The position numbers were made by a program, and so were the translations under genes. A stretch of DNA of 64,000 bases from Nonomuraea dietziae (GTDB lineage Bacteria > Actinomycetota > Actinomycetes > Streptosporangiales > Streptosporangiaceae), in NCBI RefSeq assembly GCF_014195505.1, contig NZ_JACIBV010000001.1, forward strand, positions 7,812,001-7,876,000, in the 5' to 3' direction. Positions 42,295 to 51,600 of this stretch are shown one piece after another. Position 1 is the first letter of the stretch. Each line of letters starts with the position of its first letter. Under the pieces are notes generated by a model, which was given only the letters and a program-made list of their open reading frames with translations, did not search any database and was not told the origin of the DNA.

Positions 42295-44073
42295 ATGATC
42301 GCATTAGCACGTCGCACGCTGCGCGCCGTACTCGCGGGCGGTCTGACCGCCGCCGTGGTGATCGGCCCGGCGGGCGCGCCGGCGGAGGCGGCCGTGGCCG
42401 CCGCCGTCCTGGTGGACTTCACCAAGCCGATCCGGACCATCTCGCCCGCCGACATCGGCGTCTCGATCACCGGGTACGGCGAAGGCTCGTACATCACCAA
42501 CGACGCCAAGCACCGCGAGCACCTGCGCAAGCTGGGTGTGGGTCGCATGCGGATGGAGCTCCACTACCAGGAGCCCGGAAACCATGACAGCCCGATCATC
42601 TGCGGCGGCTACAAGTGCGCCACGGAGGTCTCGGGCGACGCCTGGATCACCGCCATCCGCGACCTGGGCGCCGAGCCCGTCGTCATCCTCCAGGTGGACG
42701 GGCGGCAGAGCGCCGAGGTGAACCGCGGCGACGCGGTGGCCCTCTACAGGCACTTCGCCGCCACCGGAAAGCCGGTCCAGCGCTTCATCCTCGGCAACGA
42801 GCTCAACTGCGCGTGCACTCCGGACAAGCCCGAGATGCCGGCCGGCGAGTACAGCAGGCGCTTCAACCTGATCGCCGACGCGCTGCGGGCGGAGAACCCC
42901 GCGGTGAAGGTGGGCGGTCCTGCCACGGCGTGGAACGACCTCGGCTACATCAGGACCTTCCTCGAGGGCTCCCGCGACCGGGTCGACTTCCTCGACTACC
43001 ACGACTACGGCACCGGCTCCGAGCCCATCACCGACGAGGCGCTCCTCGGCAGCGTGATCCGTCAGTACGAGACCGACATCAAGGAGGTGAGCGCCCTGGC
43101 CGAGTCCGTTCTCGGCAGGAAGGTCGAGCTCCAGATCGGCGAGTTCAACTCCGACTTCGACGACCCCGACGGCCACCGTACGCTGACGCACTTCAACACG
43201 CTGTGGGGCGCGGCTGCGCTCGGGCAGATGCTGCACGCGGGCGCCGGCGCCTTCCAGTACGGCGACAAGAACGGCCAGCTCGGCCTGACCAGCACCAAGG
43301 GCGAGGGCGGCATCCCGCGCAGCGAGCCGCTGCCCATCTACCACGGCATCGGCATGTACACGGGCGAGGGGCTGTTCAGACCCTTCGGCAAGACCGTCGT
43401 GCAGGCGAGTGCGGACACCGACAAGCTGCACGTGTTCGCCTCCGACCACGCCAAGAACGTGGTCCTGGTCAACGTCGGCGCCGACCAGGTCGAGGCGGGC
43501 CTGACGCTCACAGGAGTGACGGCTGGGACCGCCGCCGTCTGGCGGAGCACCCAGGACGCCTGGGCCCCGCACAGGACGGGAACCGCCACGATCACCGGCG
43601 GCAAAGCCACCGTCACGCTGCCGCCGGGCTCGGTGACGACGCTGGTGATCGACCAGCAGGGCCTCTCGGCGACCTACTACGACAACGTCGACCTCACCGG
43701 GGCCATGGCCACCAGGATCGACTCCACCGTGAACTTCGACTGGGGGCAGGGCGCCCCTCACCCGGCCGTCGGCCCCGACACCTTCAGCGTGCGGTGGACG
43801 GGGAAGGTGGTGGCAGACAAGGCCGAGACCTACACCTTCATCACCACCACCGACGACGGGGTGCGGCTGTGGGTGGACGGCAAGGTGCTCATCGACAACT
43901 GGACCGACCACTCCAAGCGTGACGACACCGGCCAGATCGCGCTGAGCGCGGGGCCGCACGACATCAGGATGGAGTTCTACGACAGGGGCTACGACGCCAT
44001 CGCCGAACTGCGCTGGTCGAGCCCGAGCATCCCGCGCCAGGTCATCCCGGCCGACAAGCTGCTGGCAGGCTAG
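42295..44073 (+). CDS. Secreted glycoside hydrolase with C-terminal PA14 domain
   Basis: 592 residues. Signal peptide to about residue 33 (APAEA-A). A TIM-barrel clan GH-A-like catalytic region follows (ILGNELNCACTPDKPEMP with the Asn-Glu acid/base pair, and QIGEFNSDFDD with a probable nucleophile Glu). A small beta domain comes next (AVWRSTQDAWAPH to VTTLVID). A PA14 carbohydrate-binding domain ends it (about 460-590: LSATYYDNVDLTG, YTFITTTDDGVRLWVDGKVLIDNW). It resembles GH39/GH79-like uncharacterised hydrolases; the glycan is unknown. ATG 42295 has GGAGAAG just upstream. It may assist the amino-sugar cluster next door. Confidence 0.82.
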   Translation: MIALARRTLRAVLAGGLTAAVVIGPAGAPAEAAVAAAVLVDFTKPIRTISPADIGVSITGYGEGSYITNDAKHREHLRKLGVGRMRMELHYQEPGNHDSPIICGGYKCATEVSGDAWITAIRDLGAEPVVILQVDGRQSAEVNRGDAVALYRHFAATGKPVQRFILGNELNCACTPDKPEMPAGEYSRRFNLIADALRAENPAVKVGGPATAWNDLGYIRTFLEGSRDRVDFLDYHDYGTGSEPITDEALLGSVIRQYETDIKEVSALAESVLGRKVELQIGEFNSDFDDPDGHRTLTHFNTLWGAAALGQMLHAGAGAFQYGDKNGQLGLTSTKGEGGIPRSEPLPIYHGIGMYTGEGLFRPFGKTVVQASADTDKLHVFASDHAKNVVLVNVGADQVEAGLTLTGVTAGTAAVWRSTQDAWAPHRTGTATITGGKATVTLPPGSVTTLVIDQQGLSATYYDNVDLTGAMATRIDSTVNFDWGQGAPHPAVGPDTFSVRWTGKVVADKAETYTFITTTDDGVRLWVDGKVLIDNWTDHSKRDDTGQIALSAGPHDIRMEFYDRGYDAIAELRWSSPSIPRQVIPADKLLAG

Positions 44074-44157
44074 GCGCCGGCCGTACCTGCCTTCGCGGCG
44101 GCGAGCGACCGGCGCGGAGACGTCAGCGGCGCCTCGACGCGGCCTGGGCGGACCCCG

Positions 44158-44424
44158 TCAGCGGGCCGGGCCCACCACCGGCGCCCACTCCCTGACGCGG
44201 GTCACCTCCACACCGGGCGTGCGGTAGTACGGATCGGCCTCGAGCAGGCGCTCGACCTCCGCGCGCTCGCCGGTGAAGACCAGGAGCGCGCCCGAGTCGT
44301 CCGCCCACGGCCCCGCCGCGAGCAGGCGCCCCTCCTCGTGGAGCCGAGCGAGGAACGACCGGTGTGCGGGACGGGCGGCAAGCCGTTCGGGGGTGGCGGT
44401 GAAAGCCAGCTCAAGGATCATCAT
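44158..44424 (-). CDS. YCII-related (YciI-like) small protein
   Basis: 88 residues of the YCII fold, a dimeric alpha-beta ferredoxin-like domain: RPAHRSFLARLHEEGRLLAAGPWADDSGALLVFTG is characteristic. The His in the HRSFL region may be catalytic, as proposed for the family; function unknown. The start (ATG 44424 or 44421) lies only 23 bp from the divergent Crp-family start, so at least one of the two transcripts is probably leaderless. Confidence 0.85.
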   Translation of the reverse strand: MMILELAFTATPERLAARPAHRSFLARLHEEGRLLAAGPWADDSGALLVFTGERAEVERLLEADPYYRTPGVEVTRVREWAPVVGPAR

Positions 44425-44447
44425 GCGGCCGAGAGTATGGTCGGACG

Positions 44448-45167
44448 ATGGCGAGTTCAGTATCAGCCGATACACCGGCGCCATGGCGGGCGCTGGCCGC
44501 CGTCCCTCTGCTGGTGACGCTGCCCGAAGACCGTCTTCGTGCGCTGTGGCGCGACTCGCTGCCGCGCCGCCACCACGCGGGAGAGGTGCTGCGCGGCATC
44601 GGCGATCCGGCCGAGCACCTGCTCGTGCTGTTGCGCGGCAGGGTCTGCGCCACCGCCGGCACGGCCGCCGGCAGGGTCGTCCGCTTCGGCGAGTGGGCAG
44701 GGCCGTGTGCGCTGGACAAGGTCGCCGTGATCGACGGCCGCGGCCACACGGCCACGCTCACGTCGATCACCGCCTGCAGCGTGCGCAGCCTTCCCCGCGC
44801 CCGGTTCGAGGAGCTGGTCGACGACGTGCCCTCGGTACGCCGGCACGTCCTGCGCCTCCTCGCCGACCAGGCCAGGCGGCAACAGGAGCGGTTCGCCGAC
44901 GCCGCCATGCTGCCCGTGGAGGCCAGGCTGGCGAGCTGGCTGCTGGCGCGGGCCGCGGCGTCGTCCCGCGCGCGGGTCGAGCTGCCGCAGACCCAACAGG
45001 AGCTCGCCGACCTGCTGGGGACGACCCGGGTGACGGTCAACCGCGCACTCTCAGCGCTGCGCCGCGACGGATTGGTCGAGGTCACCCGCCGCGCCGTCGC
45101 GATCCTCGCGCCCGAGCTCCTCGCCCTGCGCGCCCACGCCCCCTCGCGCCGCGAGGCACAGCGGTGA
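44448..45167 (+). CDS. Crp/Fnr-family transcriptional regulator
   Basis: 239 residues. N-terminal cyclic-nucleotide-binding beta-roll (HAGEVLRGIGDPAEHLLVLLRGRVCA), dimerisation helix and C-terminal winged helix (LPQTQQELADLLGTTRVTVNRALSALRRDG). Several canonical cAMP contacts are not obvious, so the ligand is uncertain. Divergent from the YCII gene, which is a candidate target. Confidence 0.88.
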   Translation: MASSVSADTPAPWRALAAVPLLVTLPEDRLRALWRDSLPRRHHAGEVLRGIGDPAEHLLVLLRGRVCATAGTAAGRVVRFGEWAGPCALDKVAVIDGRGHTATLTSITACSVRSLPRARFEELVDDVPSVRRHVLRLLADQARRQQERFADAAMLPVEARLASWLLARAAASSRARVELPQTQQELADLLGTTRVTVNRALSALRRDGLVEVTRRAVAILAPELLALRAHAPSRREAQR

Positions 45168-45188
45168 ACCCCGGTCGGCGGTCATCGG

Positions 45189-45758
45189 TCAGAAGCGGCG
45201 GCACTGGTCTTCCTTGTCGCCACCGACGGAGTTCCCGCTCCCCGTCGGCTTCGGGCTGTTCTCCTTGCACTGCAGGTCGCCCTTGACCGAGTTGCGGTGG
45301 ATCTGCGCCCCCTTGCCGTTGCCGACCACCTGGATGTCGCCGCCGACCCGGTTGCCGTTGACCCGCAGGTAGCGCCGGTTGGCGTCGAGCTGGACGTCGC
45401 CGTTGATCCGCGAGGAGGTCACCGTGGCGGCGCCGCCCTGCTTCACCTGGACGCTCCCGCGCACCACCGAGCCGCCTAGCACCGACACGGCGCGGGCGCC
45501 CTCGCCCTGGACGTCGCCCTCGACGTTCACGTCGCGGGCCACCAGGGTCGCGCCCCGCTCGACCTTGACGGTGCCCTTCACCCTGGTGCCGGCAAGAGCG
45601 CAGGTCGCTCCCTGCGGCACGCGCAGGTTGTCGACGGTCGCGGCGCGGATGGTCCCCCTGCAGGCGCGCTCGTCGGCGAAGGCGGGGGTGGCGACGACCA
45701 GCCCGCCGAGAACGCCTCCGAGGACGGCTCCGGCCATCGTCAGCTTGACCCTGTTCAT
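45189..45758 (-). CDS. Secreted repeat protein, probable right-handed beta-helix
   Basis: 189 residues. Signal peptide ending near residue 28 (TPAFA-D). The mature part repeats short units alternating hydrophobic and polar residues with Gly turns and V-x-G-x-V steps (RVKGTVKVERGATLVARDVNVEGDVQG-like), as in polymer-forming or bactofilin-like cores. Three Cys are present, two in the tail (LQCKENS, DQCRRF) and others near the N-terminus, which could form disulfides. A surface or polymer-forming role is inferred; no known family is claimed. Confidence 0.7.
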   Translation of the reverse strand: MNRVKLTMAGAVLGGVLGGLVVATPAFADERACRGTIRAATVDNLRVPQGATCALAGTRVKGTVKVERGATLVARDVNVEGDVQGEGARAVSVLGGSVVRGSVQVKQGGAATVTSSRINGDVQLDANRRYLRVNGNRVGGDIQVVGNGKGAQIHRNSVKGDLQCKENSPKPTGSGNSVGGDKEDQCRRF

Positions 45759-45876
45759 CTCATGCCCTCCGGTCGGCTTCGGACCCGGGCCGCTGCCCGG
45801 TCACCTGAAGGATGTCGGCCGGCGGTGAGCGCCACGTGAGGCGAACATGAGCGTCTTCTCACCTGAGCGGCGCTCT

Positions 45877-45926
45877 CCGTGCTCTTCCTGTACGGCCTGG
45901 CACGGGGCCGTACAGGAAGAGCACGG
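45877..45926 (-). terminator. Perfect 21-bp hairpin downstream of the esterase-like gene
   Basis: 21 bases at 45877-45897 pair perfectly with 45906-45926 around an 8-nt loop (core GCTCTTCCTGTACGGCC). It lies 62 bp beyond the stop of the erythromycin-esterase-like gene. Among the strongest stems in the window. Confidence 0.8.
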
Positions 45927-45987
45927 GCCTGGCGTCGGACGGCGCGGGCCTCACTCCGGCTTCCACCGGGAGAAGGCCGCCTGCACC

Positions 45988-47280
45988 TCATGAGGCGCGT
46001 GGGTGAGGGCGGCCCTGGTCGGGTTCGGCCGGAGTGACGCGGGGGAGGTGAACGACGACGTCGTAGGCGTCGAGGGGGCTCACGCCGCTGTAGTACGTGC
46101 CGTGACGCTGCTGGGAGACGGCCCGGACGGCTGCGGCGTCGGCCGGCGACAGGCGCCGCAGGTCGGTCGCGAAGGGTCCGTCGTGGCAGGCGGCCATGAG
46201 CGCGTCGAGGCTGCCGGGCTGGGGCGCCTCCTCCAGCTCCGTGAACAGCGTGCCGGCATAGAAGTCGGACGAGGTGTTGAGCGTCTGGCCGCTCGCCGAG
46301 GTCGTGCCGATGACCAGGTAGTCCTCGCCCAGCCGATCGGCCAGGTGCATGCCCATCGACGGCGAAGGGGACATGCCGGGCACGGTATGGGGCCAGCGCT
46401 GGACGTGGCCGTTGTGGGCGGCGAGGACGATCCGGCCCTCCCTGTCCAGGATCCACTCGACCGTGTCCGCGATCGTGGCCTCGCGGTCGAGCGTCATCCC
46501 GTGCTGGTCGCCGCGAGCCAGGTCCCGCAGCATCGCGTCAAGGGTGATCGTGATGCTCAGCGAACGGAGCGCGCGCTCGTAGGCGTCGGCCGCCGTCCCC
46601 CTGAGGTAGTCGAGGCGCCTGGCCGTCATGCGGGCCCTGAGATCGGCCAGGCCCGCCGTCAGCGCGTCCCTCGTCGCGGGTGCCAGCTGCCCGTAGGCGG
46701 AGAAGGCCGCGGGCGCGGAGAACGCCGACGCCGCCGCGAAGGCGGCGGCCGTCTCCCGGATGGCCGGATCGACCTGGAATCCGGGATCGGCCTGCGCGAG
46801 GTAGGCGGTCACCGCGTCCAGGCCGGGCAGCAGGGACACCATGGAGCCCGGCATGTCGATCCCGTGGAAGCCGACGGGGTGCGCGGCGGTGCGGTTGTGC
46901 CGCCGCATCCACTCCAGGTGGGCGCGCATCTGCTTCCACAGCCCCATCAGCGACGTCATGCCGTTCGCCATGACATGGCCGAGCCGCTCCTCGCCGCCCC
47001 TGACCCAGGTGTCGGGCAGGCGTCCCTCGACGAAGCCCGACTCGGTCGCGTAGGCGCTGAAGCCGTGCCGTTCGACCAGATAGCGCAGCAGGCGGTGGCG
47101 GAGTTCGTAGAACTCGCGGTTGTAGTGCGCGCTCTCTCCGATCGCCACCACCCGCGCGTCGCCGATCGCCAGGTCCAGCCATTCGAGATCGTCCAGCGGC
47201 GCGGCCGGATCGAGCGTGGTCAGCGGTATCACCGCCTCGTCACTCAGCCTGGCGGATGTCGTCACAGCTTTCGCGTTCAC
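45988..47280 (-). CDS. Erythromycin-esterase family protein
   Basis: 430 residues with the EreA/EreB-type motifs: AIGESAHYNREFYELR (Glu-His pair of the active site), TESGFVEGR, GFHGIDMPGS, and VLAAHNGHVQRW. Ere enzymes open macrolide lactones; many chromosomal homologues have other or unknown substrates, so resistance cannot be assumed. GTG 47280 has GGAG 6 nt upstream. Divergent from a winged-helix regulator with a palindrome between them, suggesting inducible expression. Confidence 0.85.
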   Translation of the reverse strand: MNAKAVTTSARLSDEAVIPLTTLDPAAPLDDLEWLDLAIGDARVVAIGESAHYNREFYELRHRLLRYLVERHGFSAYATESGFVEGRLPDTWVRGGEERLGHVMANGMTSLMGLWKQMRAHLEWMRRHNRTAAHPVGFHGIDMPGSMVSLLPGLDAVTAYLAQADPGFQVDPAIRETAAAFAAASAFSAPAAFSAYGQLAPATRDALTAGLADLRARMTARRLDYLRGTAADAYERALRSLSITITLDAMLRDLARGDQHGMTLDREATIADTVEWILDREGRIVLAAHNGHVQRWPHTVPGMSPSPSMGMHLADRLGEDYLVIGTTSASGQTLNTSSDFYAGTLFTELEEAPQPGSLDALMAACHDGPFATDLRRLSPADAAAVRAVSQQRHGTYYSGVSPLDAYDVVVHLPRVTPAEPDQGRPHPRAS

Positions 47281-47295
47281 AGACGGCTCCTTGCT

Positions 47296-47311
47296 TTCCC
47301 ATTTTTGGGAA
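47296..47311. promoter_or_regulatory. Palindromic operator between esterase and regulator genes
   Basis: TTCCCATTTTTGGGAA has perfect 6-bp arms and a TTTT centre. A second dyad, GGTACCAGATGTGGGACC, follows at 47313-47330. Both lie in the 58-bp divergent gap. Confidence 0.65.
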
Positions 47312-47338
47312 CGGTACCAGATGTGGGACCATGTGGCG

Positions 47339-47887
47339 ATGGACATGCTTGGCCTGCTCCTGCACCCGGTGCGGCTGCGCATCGTGCACGCCATGTCGGG
47401 AGAGCGCACCCGCACCACGTCCGACCTGTGCGCGCGCCTGCCCGACGTCCCCAAGACCACCGTGTACCGGCACGTCGGCCTGCTGGCCGAGGCCGGAGTG
47501 CTGGAGGTGGAGAGCGAGCAGCGGGTGCACGGCGCCGTCGAACGGCGCTACCGCCTGCGCAGGGAGCAGGCGGTGATCGACCGTGACGCGGCCGCGTCGA
47601 TGTCCCTGGACGACCACCGCCACGGGTTCACCGCCGCCATGGCCGCGCTGCTGGCCGAATTCGACGCCTACCTCGACAGGGAGCGCGCGGACCCGACCGC
47701 TGACTCGGTGTCCTACCGGCAGTTCCCGCTCTGGCTCAACCAGGACGAACTCGCCGAGCTGATCGGCGACATCACCGGCGCCATCGTGTCGAAGATGCAC
47801 AACAAGCCCGCGCCGGACCGCAGCCCCCATCTGCTGAGCACGATCCTGTTCCCGACCGAGGAGCCGCCGCGGCCTCCGAGCGGCTGA
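47339..47887 (+). CDS. Winged-helix (ArsR-like) transcriptional regulator
   Basis: 182 residues from ATG 47339; ATG 47321 and 47345 are alternatives. HTH: LLLHPVRLRIVHAMSGERTRTTSDLCARLPDVPKTTVYRHVGLLAEAGVLEV. The C-terminal domain of about 100 residues (FTAAMAALLAEFDAYLDRE, SYRQFPLWLNQDELAELIGDI) matches the type with a helical ligand-binding extension. Probably represses the divergent esterase-like gene. Confidence 0.85.
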   Translation: MDMLGLLLHPVRLRIVHAMSGERTRTTSDLCARLPDVPKTTVYRHVGLLAEAGVLEVESEQRVHGAVERRYRLRREQAVIDRDAAASMSLDDHRHGFTAAMAALLAEFDAYLDRERADPTADSVSYRQFPLWLNQDELAELIGDITGAIVSKMHNKPAPDRSPHLLSTILFPTEEPPRPPSG

Positions 47888-47985
47888 AGGGGCCCCGCTG
47901 ACCCGTACGGCGTCGGGCAAGGCTTGACGGTGTTCTTGCCGTGGCCGTCCCGACCTGGTGCGCGTCGCCGTCGTAGTGTTCATGC

Positions 47986-48618
47986 ATGGTTCCACCGGAG
48001 GACTCGCAGCTGCTCGACACGGCGACCCGGCTGTTCGCCGCGATGGGCTACGACGGGACGCCGATCGAACAGATCGCGGAGGCGGCGGGTGTGGGCGTGG
48101 CCGACCTCAGGCGCGCCTTCGGCGGAAAGCGGGAGCTCTACCTGGCCGTCATGGAGCGCTGTCACCAGACCGAGCGGGCCTCACTGGACAAGGACCTGGC
48201 CCAGATCTCCTGCGCCGACCCCGCGGCCTTCGCGCGCTCCATTCACTTTCTCATCGACGGCTACATCGACTTCGCGGCTGAGCACCCCTACATCCATGCA
48301 CTGTGGATGCATCGGTGGCTGTCCGACGCCATTGACGTCGAGGAGCTCGAGTCTCGCTACGCCCGGCCGCTCTACACGGCGATCCTCGAGACGCTGCAGC
48401 CAGGGGTGGCCGCGGGATACATCGGCTCGGATGTCGATGTGGAGTACGTGCTGCACTCGCTGATGTGGTGCGTGCACGGCTTCGGGCAGGGCGGGGTGCC
48501 CGACAGCGGACGCAACGGATTCTCCGACCCGCGGGCGCTGCACCGCTTCAGGGCCAACATGCACCAGATGGTCCATCGGGCCCTCCGCCTGCCGGAAGAC
48601 CACGAACCGCGGTTCTGA
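47986..48618 (+). CDS. TetR-family transcriptional regulator
   Basis: 210 residues. HTH segment LLDTATRLFAAMGYDGTPIEQIAEAAGVGVADLRRAFGGK, atypical at the end of the recognition helix (DLRRAF instead of SLYYHF). The C-terminal domain has FLIDGYIDFAAEHPYIHALWMHRW. No obvious target gene; the STAND/WD40 gene starts 58 bp downstream on the same strand. Confidence 0.85.
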   Translation: MVPPEDSQLLDTATRLFAAMGYDGTPIEQIAEAAGVGVADLRRAFGGKRELYLAVMERCHQTERASLDKDLAQISCADPAAFARSIHFLIDGYIDFAAEHPYIHALWMHRWLSDAIDVEELESRYARPLYTAILETLQPGVAAGYIGSDVDVEYVLHSLMWCVHGFGQGGVPDSGRNGFSDPRALHRFRANMHQMVHRALRLPEDHEPRF

Positions 48619-48676
48619 TCCGCCTCACGTCGAAGGCCCCGTGACAGCCGCGACATCCAGCTGCGACCCTCGACGC

Positions 48677-51600
48677 ATGGAAGAACTGATCAAGGCGTTG
48701 ACGGAGGGCGAAAGCCGGATCATCGCCCTCGTCCCCGAGATCGACGGGCTGGAGGGCGCGGGCGTCACCACGGTCGCGGCCGCGGCCTGCGCCGATCCGA
48801 GGGTCGTGAAGCGCTTCCCCAACGGCATCGCCTGGTTGAGCGTGGGCGCCGACCGGCCGGAGATGCTGACGGATCAGATGGTCGATCGAGCTTTCGAGGT
48901 GAACGGCGAGAGCGACCCTGACACGGACTGGCTCGAGGCCTTCTCGACCGGCCGGCTCATGGACGGCGGCGAGTGGCCAGGCCCGCCGGGAGACGGACTG
49001 CTGGTGCTGGACGGGGTGCGCGATCCCTACCTGCCCCTCGCGGCACTGGTCATCGCCGACCACGTCAGCGTGCTGGTCACCGCCAGATCCGCCCGCGTGC
49101 TGCCCGACGACATCCCGGTCATCGCTCTGCCCGTACCGCGCTGGCCGCTGCTGGAGCGGCTGTCGGGCGAACTCGGCGTCCGACCCGCGCAGGAGCCCGA
49201 CCTGAATGACCCACGCTCACGTGCGGCGGCCGTGCGCGAGGTGCTGAGCGCAGGGCTGGCCGGGCTGAAACTGCCGGGCAGCGTGGCCCGCCTGACAGAG
49301 CTCGGCGTCTTCGCCGACGAGGCCAACATCCCCGCGGGGCTGGTGCGGCTGCTGTGGAAGCGCACCGCCGAGCTGGAACCGCTCGACTGCGAGCTCACGC
49401 TGACCGGGCTGAGCGCGCTCGGCGTGCTCTCCCGCGCGCCCGACCGCGAGGTGGTGATGATCCCCGACGTGATCCGCGGCCACCTGCGAGCGGAGCTGGC
49501 GGCCGCCGGATCCGGGGAGGTCCACCGCGCCCTGATGGAGGCCGTCGTCGAGGCCCCCCACACGGCGTTCTCCGCGGAGGACGCCAGGTATTTCCTTTTC
49601 TATCTGCCCGACCATGCGGCACAGGCGGGTGACGAGGTGTCCGACATCGTCTGCGACGGGGCGTGGCTCGCCCGCAAGCTGAACCGTTTCGGCATCGCGG
49701 CCGTGGAGCAGGACCTCATGCGTGCAGGGACACCGCTGGCCGAGCGGCTGCGCCGCACGCTCGCCCAGAGCATGACCGTGCTGGAGCGGCCGGAGCTGGT
49801 GGCGCCCCCGCTGCCGACGCTGGCGGCCACGCTCGCCTGCCGCCTGTACGGGATCCCCGAGACGGCTGACGAGGTGAAGATGCTGCTCAGCCGGCTCGGC
49901 GCCGCCTGGCTGGAGTGCCTCTGGGCTCCGCCCGACCTTCCCCATCCGGCGCTGCGCCGGGTCATGGGCCGTGCCGAGCCGCTGAACGGGGTGGCGATCA
50001 GTCCCGACGGGTCCTGGCTGGCGACGGCGGGCGGCAACGGCAGGGTCAGGATCTGGAACCTTGACGGCAGCGTCGAGGCCACGCTCTCCGGTCACGACGA
50101 CGACGTCAACGACGTGGCGATCGCGCCGGACGGCACGTGGCTGGCCACCGCGGGCGACGACGAGACCGTGCGGCTCTGGGACGACGACGGGACGGAGCGG
50201 GCCGTCCTGCACGGGCACGAGGGCGCCGTGCGGCGCGTGGTGATCGCACCGGACGGCAGCTGGCTCGTCTCGTGCGCCGCCAACGACCTGCGGGCCTGGT
50301 CGGCGGACGGGACCCTGCTGTGGCAGGTGGACATGACGGTTATGTCGGACTCCAGGCCGGTCATCGGTGCCGACAGCTCCTGGGTCGCCTTCGTGGACGA
50401 TGAACGCGAGAGCGTGCTGGTGTGGACGCGCGAGGGCAGCCTGCGCGCCGAGCTGGCCGATGGAGAGGAGGGCGCCAGGTACGTCGCCGCGCACCCGGCC
50501 CGCGACCTGCTGATCACGGAACACTGGGACGGCTGGATGCGCATGTGGAGCCCGGACGGGGTGCCGCTGGGCGCGATCGAGACGGACGGGCTCATCTTCG
50601 GCGCTCTGACCGCGGCGCCCGACGGATCCATGGTCGCGGGAGAGGGGTCAGGCAGCGACGTCCTGCTGCGGGCCCTCGAACCGGTCACCGACTCGCGCCT
50701 CACCGGGCACAGCACGCCCCCGAGCGACGTCGCCTTCAGCCCGGACGGCACCTGGCTGGCCAGCGTCAGCGACGACGCCACCGTCCGCCTCTGGGACGCT
50801 GGCGGCGGCCTGCCCGAGCCCGACGAGCACCTGCGCCGCGAGTCGATCCGCTCGCTCGCCGTCGCGGCCGACGGCAGCGTGCTGGTCACGGCGGGCTATC
50901 GCGGGCTGACCTTCCGGGACACGGAGGGCCGCGCGCTGCGGGCCGTCCACGAAGAGGAACGGTTCGACGCGGTGGCCATCAGCGCCGACGGCTCCGCGCT
51001 CGCCGCCGTGGACGACGAGGACGGCCTGCTGTGGTTGCTGGATCGCGACGGCGAGATCCGCCATCAGGTACGGCTCAGCGAGCCGGGCACCGCGCTGGCC
51101 CTCGCGCCCGACGGCTCCTGGGCCGCCGTGGCGACGGAGAACGAGCTCGGATTCTGGGAGGCCGACGGCCGGCTACGGACCGAGGTGCCCGTCGTGGGGG
51201 CGGAGTACCTGGCCATGGCGCCCGACGGCAGCTGGCTGGCCGCCGCCCGCTCCGACCACGTGCTGCTCTTCGACGCGCGAGGGCGGCGGCTGGGCCCGGC
51301 GTTGGACGCGGGCGACGAGATCACGGGACTGGCCGTCTCGCCACGCGGCGACTGGGTCGCCGCCACCACCGGGCAGGGCGCGATCCTGCGGTGGGACCCC
51401 GAGGGCAGGCTCCTGGCCGAGCTCGAGGCGGCGGCGGCGGCCACCCACCTGGCGGTGGGCCCGTTCGGGTCGTGGCTGGCCACGGTGTGCTTCGACGACG
51501 CGGTGCGGGTGTGGGACGTGCAGGCGGGCGAGTGCATCGCGGCGATCCACCTGGAGGCCGGGCTGGACGCGTGCGCGTGGACGCCCGGCGGCACCCGCCT

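Noticed and set aside
42304..43959. 551-codon frame antisense to the PA14 glycoside hydrolase
   Set aside because: Typical high-GC shadow; no motif, ribosome-binding site or neighbour supports it.
49217..50524. 435-codon frame antisense to the WD40 gene
   Set aside because: Shadow of repetitive GC-rich WD40 coding sequence.
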